From positions 806,001 to 870,000 of the forward strand of contig NZ_BHGK01000001.1 of NCBI RefSeq assembly GCF_003574295.1: a stretch of 64,000 nt of DNA, written 5' to 3'. This stretch comes from Mediterraneibacter butyricigenes (GTDB lineage Bacteria > Bacillota > Clostridia > Lachnospirales > Lachnospiraceae). Numbering within the stretch: the stretch's first letter is position 1; every line of letters begins with the position of its first letter. Below, in pieces: positions 1 through 8,198 of the stretch. The position numbers were made by a program, and so were the translations under genes. The notes below the pieces were generated by a model. It was not told the DNA's origin. It worked only from the letters and a program-made list of their open reading frames with translations, and did not search any database.

Positions 1-8
1 GAACATCC

Positions 9-809
9 TCATGCCCTCTTAACTCGTTTCACTCCCACTGCTACCAAAAACCATAATACTTCCAGCAGCACGATCGTTCCGCCCGGTTTCACACCTATAC
101 AATAAGAAAGAAACAGACCCGCAATCGTCGTGAGAAGTGCTGTCACGATCGCCCACACTAATGTCCAGCGATAACTTTTTGCCATTTGCATCCCACAGGC
201 CACCGGAACTACCAGCATAGAAGATACGATTAACGTTCCCACGGTTCTGGATGCTACGGAAACTGTCAACGCCGTTAATATGGTAAACATGAAATTAATC
301 TGCCGCACCGGAACCCCGGAAACCCTGGCTGCATTTTCATCAAATCCAATATAGAATAATTCTCTGGAAAAGATACCGAGCGTCAGAAGGACTGCTCCGC
401 TGATCACACAGACCGCGATCATCTCTCCATGGCTGACCGAGACAATACTTCCGAACAGAAAACTGTTAAAATTCGTGCTGTCTTTCACAAACCCGGAAAC
501 CACGCCCGCCAGACCAATCCCCGCCGACATAATGATTGCGATGGCAAGTTCGGAATATCTGGGGATCTTTTTTCGAATCGCTTCAATTCCGAGTGCCGCC
601 ACGATACAGACCACGACCGCGCCTAACACCGGATTGATCCCAAGCAACAGGCCGATTGCAACTCCTGCCAGCGAAGAATGGGACAGTGCGTCTCCGATCA
701 TGGAAAGTCTCTTTAATACAATGGTAATTCCAATGCAGGGCGTAATGACTGCCAGAAGTATTCCGACCACAAATGCCCGCTGCATAAATCCATACTGCAA
801 AATCTCCAT
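9..809 (-). CDS. znuB: Zinc ABC transporter, membrane permease ZnuB
   Basis: Integral membrane subunit of a zinc (possibly manganese) ABC importer of the ABC-3 family. About eight hydrophobic segments are visible, and the conserved stretch with RLSMIGDALSHSSLAG lies near residues 32-47, typical of ZnuB/MntB permeases. I start it at MEILQYGF: the ATG at 809 overlaps the znuC stop codon by one base (TAATG), which implies translational coupling, and this gives 266 residues, the usual family length. It is the last gene of zur/znuA-znuC-znuB; the stop codon is almost at the left window edge. The partner genes make zinc the likeliest substrate, but the permease alone does not fix the metal. Confidence 0.93.
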   Translation of the reverse strand: MEILQYGFMQRAFVVGILLAVITPCIGITIVLKRLSMIGDALSHSSLAGVAIGLLLGINPVLGAVVVCIVAALGIEAIRKKIPRYSELAIAIIMSAGIGLAGVVSGFVKDSTNFNSFLFGSIVSVSHGEMIAVCVISGAVLLTLGIFSRELFYIGFDENAARVSGVPVRQINFMFTILTALTVSVASRTVGTLIVSSMLVVPVACGMQMAKSYRWTLVWAIVTALLTTIAGLFLSYCIGVKPGGTIVLLEVLWFLVAVGVKRVKRA

Positions 810-1471
810 TATTCTGTGATGCCTCCTTCTTCTGCCCGTAAATGTCGATTGGCTCCGGCAAAAATTCTGGTATTTCCATGTGTTACCATCAAAATCGTCA
901 GCCCCTCTTTGTGTTTCTTCTCCAGAATCTCGCACAATGCCTGGATAGAACTGCTGTCCACTCCCACGGTTGGCTCATCCAGAATCAGAAGCTTCGGTTC
1001 GTCCGCCAGGACTCTTGCCAGCATGACTCTTTGCTGTTGTCCTCCGGAAAGTTCTCCGATCCGTCGTTTTAAGAAGTCTTCCATCCCCAGTTCCGTCAAC
1101 GCCTGAAGCACTCTTTTGTTGCACTCTTTTCGTGAAAGTCTCTTCCCCAGCGGGCGGTATAATCCTGTCCGCATCACTTCTTCTACAGTTGCCGGGAAAT
1201 CCTGATTTCCACTGATACTGTTCTGCGGAACGTAGCCGATTTTCAGTCCGCGAAAGGAACCGGATGCCATGTCCCGTCCCAACAACTCAATTTTCCCCTG
1301 ATTCGGAGACAACTGTCCCAATACCAGTTTCAAAAACGTACTTTTCCCGCTTCCGTTTTCCCCGGTCAGAATCACATAATCTCCTTCATCTATCTTTAAA
1401 TTTACATCTTCCAATATCGGTACATCACCGGTATATCCAAACGAAAGATGCTCCACTTTGATTGCTTCCAC
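809..1471 (-). CDS. znuC: Zinc ABC transporter, ATP-binding protein ZnuC
   Basis: Cytoplasmic ATPase that powers the zinc importer with ZnuA and ZnuB. Visible motifs in order are the Walker A GENGSGKST (about residues 37-45), the Q-loop VPQN, the ABC signature LSGGQQQR, the Walker B LLILDEPTVGVD and the switch His in MVTHG. At 220 residues it is a compact but complete ABC domain. The C-terminal tail is rich in Arg, Glu and Gly and carries no extra domain. It lies between znuA, 123 bp upstream with no visible terminator, and znuB, with which it overlaps by one base, so the three genes very probably form one transcript. Confidence 0.94.
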   Translation of the reverse strand: MEAIKVEHLSFGYTGDVPILEDVNLKIDEGDYVILTGENGSGKSTFLKLVLGQLSPNQGKIELLGRDMASGSFRGLKIGYVPQNSISGNQDFPATVEEVMRTGLYRPLGKRLSRKECNKRVLQALTELGMEDFLKRRIGELSGGQQQRVMLARVLADEPKLLILDEPTVGVDSSSIQALCEILEKKHKEGLTILMVTHGNTRIFAGANRHLRAEEGGITE

Positions 1472-1594
1472 TCGATTTCCCTCTTTCCGATTTCTTTCTT
1501 CTTTTCATTCTGTCCTTCAGGAGTCTCTGCACTTTTTTCCATTTTGCACAGCTCGCTGCCCCAGCAAATGTTGCTCTGATTTCACGGTTCGCTC

Positions 1595-2593
1595 TCACTC
1601 ATTCAACGCCTGCTCCAGTGTTTTCAAATTGCGCTCCATCACAGAAAAATAGTCTTCTCCCTTTTCCAGATCTTCCTGATCCAGACCTTCCAGCGTATTC
1701 AAAACCGCTGTTTTGGCCCCAACCTCATCTGCAATGGTTTCTGCCACTTTCGGACTGACCAGCTCCTCAAAGAAAATAGTCTTCACCTGATGTTCCCGGG
1801 CAAACTGAATGATCTCTTCCATCCGGGCAGCATCCGGTTCAGAATCCGATACAACTCCCTCGATTCCCTGCTGTTCAAGTCCGTACGCATGGCAAAGGTA
1901 GCCGAACGCCTCATGGGCTGTGATCAGTTCCTTATTCTTCACCTGCTGCAGAACCTCCCGATAATTTTCATCCAATGTGTCAAACTGACCGGCATATGTT
2001 TCATAATTCTTTCTATAATATTCCGCATGTTCCGGATCAGCCTGCACAAATCCATCCAGGATTGCTTTCATTTCCTGTTTTGCCTTCTCAGGATCCAGCC
2101 AGACATGAGGATCCACACTGTGTTCCGAGTCTCCCTGACCCAGGCTATGACTATGATTATGGCTGTGTCCCCCATGACCATGTCCGCTTTCCTCACTTTG
2201 CAACAGTTCCAGATCTTTTGCTGCTTCTGCCACTACCAGATCCTGATTGTCCAAAGCATTCAGGACATCTTCTGTCCAGTGTTCCATTCCGGCACCATTG
2301 TAGACGAACAGATCTGCCCGTTCCAATGCCACCAGATCCTGTGCTCCCGGTTCCCAGTCATGAGGTTCCATCCCTGACGGCACCAGATTCTTCACTTCTG
2401 CATAATCCCCGCCAATTTTCTTTGCAAAGTCATACATCGGATAAAAACTGGCAACCACTTGCAATTTTCCATCCTGATCCACCTGATTTCCACCGGATGA
2501 ATCCGTTCTGGCTTCTATATCTGTTTTTCCGCATCCGGTACAGGCAACTAAAAAAAGCAGCACTGCTGCCAGAAGCGTTACTCGTTTTTTCAT
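1595..2593 (-). CDS. znuA: Zinc-binding lipoprotein ZnuA
   Basis: Extracellular substrate-binding component of the zinc importer, tethered to the membrane as a lipoprotein. The N-terminus MKKRVTLLAAVLLFLVAC is a lipoprotein signal with its lipobox ending in Cys18. A His-rich loop (GHGHGGHSHNHSHS, around residue 145) precedes DPHVWLDP, the arrangement typical of zinc-type cluster A-I binding proteins. Other metal ligands expected of the family, in EPHDWEP and the AHEAFGY segment, are present. Two further ATGs lie upstream, but GGAGG at 2604-2608 is only one base from the ATG at 2602 and has proper 10-base spacing to the ATG at 2593, so I use the latter (332 residues). Confidence 0.94.
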   Translation of the reverse strand: MKKRVTLLAAVLLFLVACTGCGKTDIEARTDSSGGNQVDQDGKLQVVASFYPMYDFAKKIGGDYAEVKNLVPSGMEPHDWEPGAQDLVALERADLFVYNGAGMEHWTEDVLNALDNQDLVVAEAAKDLELLQSEESGHGHGGHSHNHSHSLGQGDSEHSVDPHVWLDPEKAKQEMKAILDGFVQADPEHAEYYRKNYETYAGQFDTLDENYREVLQQVKNKELITAHEAFGYLCHAYGLEQQGIEGVVSDSEPDAARMEEIIQFAREHQVKTIFFEELVSPKVAETIADEVGAKTAVLNTLEGLDQEDLEKGEDYFSVMERNLKTLEQALNE

Positions 2594-2612
2594 TTCGTTC
2601 ATGCCTCCGTAA

Positions 2613-2633
2613 AAATGCAATTAATTTGCATTT
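2613..2633. promoter_or_regulatory. Candidate Zur operator 1 (21-bp perfect dyad) in the znuA leader
   Basis: Two perfect 8-bp arms, AAATGCAA and TTGCATTT, flank a 5-bp spacer. The dyad lies about 20 bp upstream of the znuA start and downstream of the probable promoter -10. Its position between a Fur-family gene and a zinc transporter operon suggests a Zur operator. The sequence does not match the Bacillus Zur box as I know it, so the assignment is from context. Confidence 0.6.
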
Positions 2634-2673
2634 ACAACAATACTGCTTTCTATTCGGTTTGTCAATATGATCC

Positions 2674-2701
2674 ATTATATTTTTGCAACTCATTTGCTTT
2701 T
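2674..2701 (-). promoter_or_regulatory. znuA promoter -10 with a second, weaker Zur-like dyad
   Basis: A perfect minus-strand -10 hexamer TATAAT lies at 2674-2679; no good -35 is visible. Directly upstream, 2681-2701 repeats the 8-5-8 layout of operator 1 in degenerate form (TGCAA-N5-TTGC core). A repressor bound there would cover the promoter spacer, which agrees with zinc repression of znuACB independent of the upstream regulator gene. Confidence 0.5.
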
Positions 2702-2715
2702 TTCTGCGTCGATTT

Positions 2716-3156
2716 TTATTCTTCTCCGTTTTCCTGCTGTTCTGCCTCCTTTTCACAGTCCCCGCAAATCCCATGAAGCAGATCTCCCTGACAAAGCAGC
2801 CTGAACTGATGATCGCTCAGCAAATGGCCTTTCAGCTCATCCATGAATCCACAGTCCAGATGGATCACCTTTCCACACCGGACACATTTCAGATGGAGAT
2901 GGCTGGTACAATGCCCGGCTTCCCCGGAATACTGATACAATGCACTTTCGGCGTGTGGATCCGCATATTTTATAATCAAATGTTCCTCGCACAGACGATC
3001 CAGACAGCGATACACGGTCGTCGGATTCACCTTGATTCCCTCTTCTTTCAGATATCGGATCACGTCCGATGCACTGGCTGTCACCGAAAAATTTCGTTTG
3101 AAATAATCCAGAATCTCCGTTCTTGCTTTTGTGGTATAAGTCTTTCGTTCTGCCAT
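2716..3156 (-). CDS. zur: Fur-family metalloregulator, probably Zur
   Basis: Metal-sensing transcriptional repressor of the Fur superfamily, 146 residues. The N-terminal winged helix (residues 1-80) contains the recognition helix region NPTTVYRCLDRL. The dimerisation/metal domain has His/Cys ligands in HCTSHLHLKC and two structural CxxC pairs at Cys91/Cys94 and Cys131/Cys134. Its position directly upstream of znuA, and the paired dyads in the intergenic region, favour zinc sensing (Zur) over iron (Fur) or peroxide (PerR). RBS AAGGAT precedes the ATG with suitable spacing. The metal specificity is inferred from context only. Confidence 0.85.
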   Translation of the reverse strand: MAERKTYTTKARTEILDYFKRNFSVTASASDVIRYLKEEGIKVNPTTVYRCLDRLCEEHLIIKYADPHAESALYQYSGEAGHCTSHLHLKCVRCGKVIHLDCGFMDELKGHLLSDHQFRLLCQGDLLHGICGDCEKEAEQQENGEE

Positions 3157-3438
3157 AATTTTTATCCTTGCCTCTCATCATCGACATTTCTTTGCCTTTA
3201 TTTTAAGCCCTGCCCCTTCTGTAAGTCAAGAAATCCTCTCCGTTGTACCAAACAAAGCCTACGCTGAATAAAGCTAAGTTGAACTGTTACGATTCGCAAC
3301 ATAGCTGCAAACAATATTCCATCATTTTCATTTTAAAACGCACCTTCCTGTGTTAAAATGAACTGGATATGAAACAATCGGCCCTGATCTTTTTATGGAG
3401 CCGCCAAAAAATATAAACATACACAGGAGGATTTTCCA

Positions 3439-4476
3439 ATGATCTCTTTAGAATGTGATTATAATGTAGGAGCACACCCTGCGATTTTACAAAGACTTTC
3501 CGAAACCAATTTAGAAACAAGACCCGGCTACGGCTGTGATGATCTCTGTGAAAGTGCCGCAGAGAAAATCCGGCTTGCCTGCCAGTGTCCGGAGGGAGAC
3601 GTCTATTTTCTGACCGGTGGAACCCAGACCAATTCCACTGTTATCGCATCCATGCTTCAAGCCTATGAAGGAGTCGTTGCTGCCGACACCGGACACATTG
3701 CATCCCATGAAGCCGGTGCTGTAGAATATACCGGACACAAGGTGCTCACCATTCCCCATAAAAACGGAAAAATCCCTCCGGAAGTTTTAAATGCTTACCT
3801 GAAGGGATTCTTCGAAGATTCTAATCATGAACACATGGTATTTCCGGGAATGGTCTACATTTCCCATCCGACGGAATATGGAACCCTTTATACGCGGTCC
3901 GAGCTGGAACGAATTTCTTCTATATGTAAAGAGTATCAGATTCCGCTGTTTCTGGATGGTGCCCGTCTGGGCTATGGGCTTATGAGCCACGGTACCGATG
4001 TGACCCTACCGGATATTGCCCGTCTCTGTGACGTATTTTATATCGGCGGAACCAAGGTCGGTGCCCTCTTCGGAGAAGCCGTTGTCTTCACCCGACAGAA
4101 TACTCCACCGCATTTTGTCACCCAAATCAAGCAACACGGTGCCCTGCTTGCAAAAGGTTTTCTGTTAGGGCTTCAATTTGATACCCTTTTCACTGACGAT
4201 CTCTATTTTAAAATCAGCAAACACGCCATCGATATGGCCGACTACTTAAAGGAAATCCTTCTGGAAAAAGGCTGTCAGCTTTATCTGGACTCTCCCACCA
4301 ACCAGCAGTTCATTCTGATGGAAGATTCCATGTTAAGCTGTCTGGATGGTCAGGTTGCTTATCGTTTCTGGGAGAAACCGGATCCGGATCACACCGTTAT
4401 CCGGCTTGTCACCAGTTGGGCAACCCCAAAAGAAGATCTGGATCACTTGAAGGAAATTCTGCCGGATCCTTCTTAA
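3439..4476 (+). CDS. Threonine aldolase-like, PLP-dependent beta-eliminating lyase
   Basis: PLP-dependent enzyme of the low-specificity L-threonine aldolase family, which splits threonine or allo-threonine into glycine and acetaldehyde. Family signs in 345 residues are the FLTGGTQTNS phosphate-binding loop (about 58-67), the HI-SHEAGAVE segment, the cofactor-pairing Asp in FLDGARLGYG and the Schiff-base Lys in YIGGTKVGALFGEA (about 198-211). RBS ACAGGAGG lies 9 bases before the ATG. The 282-bp gap between zur and this gene is AT-rich with only a poor TTAAAAT -10 candidate near 3352. It is convergent with pflB. Substrate specificity cannot be read from sequence; serine or phenylserine aldolase activity is also possible. 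Confidence 0.85.
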   Translation: MISLECDYNVGAHPAILQRLSETNLETRPGYGCDDLCESAAEKIRLACQCPEGDVYFLTGGTQTNSTVIASMLQAYEGVVAADTGHIASHEAGAVEYTGHKVLTIPHKNGKIPPEVLNAYLKGFFEDSNHEHMVFPGMVYISHPTEYGTLYTRSELERISSICKEYQIPLFLDGARLGYGLMSHGTDVTLPDIARLCDVFYIGGTKVGALFGEAVVFTRQNTPPHFVTQIKQHGALLAKGFLLGLQFDTLFTDDLYFKISKHAIDMADYLKEILLEKGCQLYLDSPTNQQFILMEDSMLSCLDGQVAYRFWEKPDPDHTVIRLVTSWATPKEDLDHLKEILPDPS

Positions 4477-4546
4477 TTCACGAGACTTACACACTTTGAA
4501 TTCTGATTTATTTTACCAGACATTTTTATATTGGATTTCTGTGCAG

Positions 4547-6790
4547 TTACACCGTCTCGTGGAAAGTTCGTTTGATCACTTCCAACTGCTGTTCCCGGCT
4601 CAGGCGGTTAAAATTCACGGCATAGCCGGACACACGAATGGTCAGGGTCGGGTAGTTCTCCGGGTGCTCCATGGCATCCAGCAGGACTTCCCGATTCATC
4701 ACATTTACATTCAGATGATGGGCTCCCTGCACAAAATATCCATCCAGGATCTGTACCAGATGTGTGGTTCTCTCTTCCTTATTTTTTCCCAGTGCTTTCG
4801 GTACAATCGAAAATGTGTTGGACACGCCGTCCTGACAGATTCCGCGATACGGAATCTTTGCCACAGAATTCAGAGATGCCAATGCTCCGTTTTCATCTCT
4901 TCCATGCATGGGATTGGCTCCCGGCGCAAACGGTTCTCCTGCTTTCCTTCCATCCGGAGTGGATCCGGTTTTCTTTCCATACATTACGTTGCTGGTGATG
5001 GTCAGCGCCGACAGAGTATGGATCGCATTTCTATACAATGGATGTTTCTTCAGTTCTGCCGAGAAGTAGCTGACGATCTCCACCGCAATATCATCCACCC
5101 GTTCCTCATCATTTCCATACTTCGGGAAGTCTCCTTCCACCTCAAAATCCACAGCGATTCCCTCTTCATTCCGAATTGGACGCACCTTTGCAAATTTGAT
5201 CGCTGACAGAGAATCTGCGGCAATGGACAAGCCTGCCACACCAAAGGCCGCCAGCCGTTCCACCAACGTATCATGGAGCGCCATCTGACTGGATTCATAA
5301 GCATATTTATCGTGCATGTAATGAATAATGTTGATCGTATCCACATACAGCTCTGCCACATAAGACAGCACCTTTTTATAATTTGCCAGCACCTTGGGAT
5401 AATCCAAAATCTCATCGGTATCCCGTTCAATGTCCGGAATCACCTGAATGCCTTTCTTCTCATCGATTCCGCCGTTGATGGCATAGAGCAGACTCTTTGC
5501 CAGGTTTGCCCTTGCCCCGAAGAACTGCATCTGTTTTCCCACTCCCATGGCAGATACACAGCATGCAATGCAATAATCATCGCCATAGAGCGGACGCATG
5601 ATATCGTCATTTTCATATTGGATGGAATCCGTATCAATACTCATTTTCGCACAGTACTTTTTAAATGTTTCCGGCAGGTTCTGGCTCCACAGTACCGTCA
5701 GATTCGGTTCCGGCGCGGTTCCCAGATTGGTCAGGGTATGCAGATAACGGAAGGTATTTTTCGTTACCAGCGTCCGACCGTCTACACCCATTCCGCCTAA
5801 TGCTTCGGTCACCCAGGTTGGATCTCCGCCAAAGAGCTCATTGTATTCCGGCGTCCGGAGATGTCGCACCATTCGGAGTTTGATGATAAACTGGTCGATC
5901 AGCTCCTGGGCTTCCTGCTCGTCCAAGACTCCATTTTCCAGATCCCGCTGAATGTAAATATCCAGAAACGTCGCGGTCCGTCCCAGAGAGGTAGCGGCAC
6001 CGTTATTTTCCTTGATTCCCGCCAGATAAGCCAGGTACAGATTCTGCACGGCCTCCTTCGCGTTCTCTGCCGGTCTGGTGATATCACAACCATAGGTTTC
6101 TGCCATCTGTGTCATTTCTTTTAAAGCACGGATCTGCATCTGCACCTCTTCTCTCAACTGAATCCTTTCTTCCGTCATCGGTCCGTCCAGCATGTCCAGA
6201 TCTTTTTCCTTCTCCTCTATCAGAAAATCTGTTCCATAAAGCGGGACTCTTCGATAATCCCCCACAATTCTTCCGCGGCCATATGCATCCGGCAAACCGG
6301 TCAGCAGTCCAGCCGTTCTCGCCAGTCTGGTACGTTTCGGATATGCATCAAAGACCCCTTCATTGTGCGTTTTCCGATACATTTTAAAATGGGATTCAAT
6401 CTCTGGATCCAGCTCATAGCCATACTCTTTCAACGCTGACGTTGCCATCCGCATACCTCCATAAAGATTGACAATCCGTTTCAGCGGCGCATCGGTCTGG
6501 AAACCGACAATCACTTCATTTTCCTTATCCAGATACCCCGGAGCGAAATTATTGATCCCGGACACTTTTTTCGTCTCCACATCGATGATTCCTTTCTGAA
6601 TCTCCTCGACAATCAAATCATGCGCCTTGCCCCAGACTTTCTCCGTCTTCTTTGAAATTCCCTCCAGAAAGCATTCATCTCCTTCATACGGTGTGTAATT
6701 CTTCTGAATGAAATTCCGCACATTTACCAGATGTCTCCATTCTCCGGTGTGAAACCCTTCCCATGCCTTGCAGCTTACATCAATTGCCAT
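4547..6790 (-). CDS. pflB: Formate C-acetyltransferase (pyruvate formate-lyase)
   Basis: Glycyl-radical enzyme that converts pyruvate and CoA to acetyl-CoA and formate in anaerobic fermentation. The adjacent catalytic cysteines are Cys410-Cys411 ([13 protein letters not shown]), and the radical glycine is Gly722 in RVSGYAVNF, close to the C-terminus. The length of 747 residues is normal for true PFL. Unlike the diol or choline lyase relatives, it keeps the Cys-Cys pair, so the PFL call is firm. RBS AGGAGG lies 8 bases before the ATG. It is transcribed after its activase pflA, 114 bp upstream, and shares the ZTP-riboswitch leader. Confidence 0.97.
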   Translation of the reverse strand: MAIDVSCKAWEGFHTGEWRHLVNVRNFIQKNYTPYEGDECFLEGISKKTEKVWGKAHDLIVEEIQKGIIDVETKKVSGINNFAPGYLDKENEVIVGFQTDAPLKRIVNLYGGMRMATSALKEYGYELDPEIESHFKMYRKTHNEGVFDAYPKRTRLARTAGLLTGLPDAYGRGRIVGDYRRVPLYGTDFLIEEKEKDLDMLDGPMTEERIQLREEVQMQIRALKEMTQMAETYGCDITRPAENAKEAVQNLYLAYLAGIKENNGAATSLGRTATFLDIYIQRDLENGVLDEQEAQELIDQFIIKLRMVRHLRTPEYNELFGGDPTWVTEALGGMGVDGRTLVTKNTFRYLHTLTNLGTAPEPNLTVLWSQNLPETFKKYCAKMSIDTDSIQYENDDIMRPLYGDDYCIACCVSAMGVGKQMQFFGARANLAKSLLYAINGGIDEKKGIQVIPDIERDTDEILDYPKVLANYKKVLSYVAELYVDTINIIHYMHDKYAYESSQMALHDTLVERLAAFGVAGLSIAADSLSAIKFAKVRPIRNEEGIAVDFEVEGDFPKYGNDEERVDDIAVEIVSYFSAELKKHPLYRNAIHTLSALTITSNVMYGKKTGSTPDGRKAGEPFAPGANPMHGRDENGALASLNSVAKIPYRGICQDGVSNTFSIVPKALGKNKEERTTHLVQILDGYFVQGAHHLNVNVMNREVLLDAMEHPENYPTLTIRVSGYAVNFNRLSREQQLEVIKRTFHETV

Positions 6791-6904
6791 CTTGTGTTCC
6801 TCCTGTTTTTCTTTCTGTTTTTTTCGGCTCTGTTATGTTCTTACCCGATTTCAATTTTTTCGGTTACCTTTTTCGTTTCTATATGATTCTTTGCGCCGGT
6901 TCTG

Positions 6905-7645
6905 TCAACCGGTGCTCTGATTTATGACAATGCTCTGATTCAGACGTCTTTCCCAGTCTGCAACTTCTTCCGTTGCCACCGCTCTTACATTTTCCAATGG
7001 ATAATGGATCCCCAGTTTCTGATACTTATGAACGCCCAACACATGATAAGGCAACAGCTCTACCTTCTGAATGTTTGGAATGTCCTTCAAATATGCTTCC
7101 AACTCTTTCACATGTGCCTCGCCAAAGGTCAGACCCGGCACCATCACATGCCGGATCCAGACCGGTGTCCCCATTTTTTCCAGCAATTTTTGAAAAGTCT
7201 GAAATCTGTCCCGGCTTTTTCCGGTCATCTCCCTATACTTTTCTGACGTCACCTGCTTGATATCCAAAAGTACCAGATCCGTATTTCTTAAAATTTCTGT
7301 GTAATCATAGTCTTCCATCCCCACTCCTGCGGTGTCCAGACAGGTGTGAATTCCCACTTCTTTCAAAAGGGACAGGCCCTCTTCGAGGAATTCCGGCTGC
7401 AACAGCGGTTCCCCTCCCGAAAATGTCACACCTCCTTCTTGTCCATAATAGGGACGAAATCTCTGCACTTTTTCCACCAGTTGTCCGGGTGTCATCCGCT
7501 TTACCTGGCTACTGTCCATCGCCCAGGTATCTGGGTTGTGGCAAAATTTACAGCGCAGATCACATCCCTGCATAAAAACCACGGTTCGGATGCCCGGCCC
7601 GTCTACCAGCCCCATAGATTCGATGGAATGAATCTTTCCTTCCAC
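6905..7645 (-). CDS. pflA: Pyruvate formate-lyase activating enzyme
   Basis: Radical SAM enzyme that installs the glycyl radical on PflB. The [4Fe-4S] motif CxxxCxxC is at Cys28, Cys32 and Cys35, followed by the GG(E)P-type SAM-binding segment SGGEPLLQP. The start decides the length: a GTG at 7645 is preceded by a perfect AGGAGG (7655-7660) with 9-base spacing and gives 246 residues, exactly the PflA norm. The in-frame ATG further upstream would add 23 residues with no RBS and is rejected. The gene follows the ZTP riboswitch and precedes pflB. Confidence 0.95.
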   Translation of the reverse strand: MEGKIHSIESMGLVDGPGIRTVVFMQGCDLRCKFCHNPDTWAMDSSQVKRMTPGQLVEKVQRFRPYYGQEGGVTFSGGEPLLQPEFLEEGLSLLKEVGIHTCLDTAGVGMEDYDYTEILRNTDLVLLDIKQVTSEKYREMTGKSRDRFQTFQKLLEKMGTPVWIRHVMVPGLTFGEAHVKELEAYLKDIPNIQKVELLPYHVLGVHKYQKLGIHYPLENVRAVATEEVADWERRLNQSIVINQSTG

Positions 7646-7760
7646 TCTGATCGACCTCCTGTTCTTTTCGTCATGTCTCGTTTTCTTATAACAGGTTCCC
7701 TGATGTGCCCTCAAATGATTCTCGCGGAGCGTTTTTGATGCATAGTTTTTTATGCATCAG

Positions 7761-7801
7761 AAAAACCGCCTGAGCACATCATATAAAATGTGCCCAGACG
7801 G
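7761..7801 (-). terminator. Riboswitch-controlled intrinsic terminator before pflA
   Basis: On the minus strand a stem of about 14 bp (arms near 7788-7801 and 7766-7779, with two G-U pairs) is followed by a run of five U. Its 5' arm is CCGUCUGGGC, the same bases that form the conserved 3' pseudoknot element of the ZTP aptamer. Ligand binding should therefore sequester this arm, prevent termination and turn pflAB on. Confidence 0.85.
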
Positions 7802-7870
7802 TCGGCTTCTTATCCGGATCATACTTCACGTGGTTTCTGCTCCACTTTTTCCGTCAGTCATATGATCTCT
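7792..7870 (-). ncRNA. ZTP riboswitch (pfl motif)
   Basis: The minus-strand leader of pflA carries the ZTP/ZMP-sensing aptamer. P1 pairs GAUCAUA (7867-7861) with UAUGAUC. The conserved ACUGACGGAA and ACCACGUGAAG internal-loop segments follow, then CCGGA, GCCGACC and the terminal CUGGGC. The class was first named the pfl motif for exactly this gene context. It senses AICAR (ZMP) or its triphosphate, signals of 10-formyl-tetrahydrofolate shortage, so formate production is tied to one-carbon status. It is the most clear-cut regulatory RNA of the left part. Confidence 0.92.
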
Positions 7871-7878
7871 GTGCATTT

Positions 7879-7908
7879 AACATACTACACTCCTTTTTCA
7901 TTTGTCAA
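7879..7908 (-). promoter_or_regulatory. Promoter of the ZTP riboswitch-pflAB transcript
   Basis: Minus strand -35 TTGACA (7903-7908, perfect) and -10 TATGTT (7879-7884), 18 bases apart. This places the start point near 7872, just before the P1 helix of the aptamer. Confidence 0.7.
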
Positions 7909-7951
7909 TAAATTTCTCAAAAATTTAGCTGAAAAATTTTTGAATTGTACC

Positions 7952-7979
7952 TTGACTTTTCCTCAAAATATAGTAACAT
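7952..7979 (+). promoter_or_regulatory. Probable nrdD promoter with a weak NrdR-like box
   Basis: -35 TTGACT (7952-7957) and -10 TAACAT (7974-7979) with a 16-base spacer. The stretch 7961-7976 matches the NrdR box pattern at about 11 of 16 positions and overlaps the spacer and -10. This would give a leader of roughly 210 bases before nrdD. Confidence 0.45.
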
Positions 7980-8029
7980 AGATATTGCACAACATTTTGT
8001 TACAGAACACTCGGAAAACACAAGATGTA

Positions 8030-8045
8030 CCACAATATATAGTGC
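8030..8045. promoter_or_regulatory. NrdR box upstream of nrdD
   Basis: CCACAATATATAGTGC matches the published NrdR consensus (aCaCwAtATaTwGtgt) at 14 of 16 positions and is a near-perfect dyad. NrdR represses ribonucleotide reductase genes when dATP is plentiful. A second, weaker copy is 69 bp upstream, not at the usual two- or three-turn spacing. Confidence 0.7.
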
Positions 8046-8198
8046 ATCATTTTTATACATGGATTCCCGTAAATCAACGGAAAATCGACTGAATTCCGCA
8101 TATTTCTTACGATTTACCGCACGGATTGCAGGGCGCTAAATATAGAAAGATTCAGATGTACAAAGGAAAAAATAAGAAGAAAAGGAGGATGTTGAGCG

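Noticed and set aside
2683-3267. 194-codon plus-strand frame opposite zur
   Set aside because: Shadow of the Fur-family gene.
7646-7714. N-terminal extension of pflA from an upstream ATG
   Set aside because: Would add 23 poorly conserved residues without RBS; the GTG at 7645 has a perfect AGGAGG.
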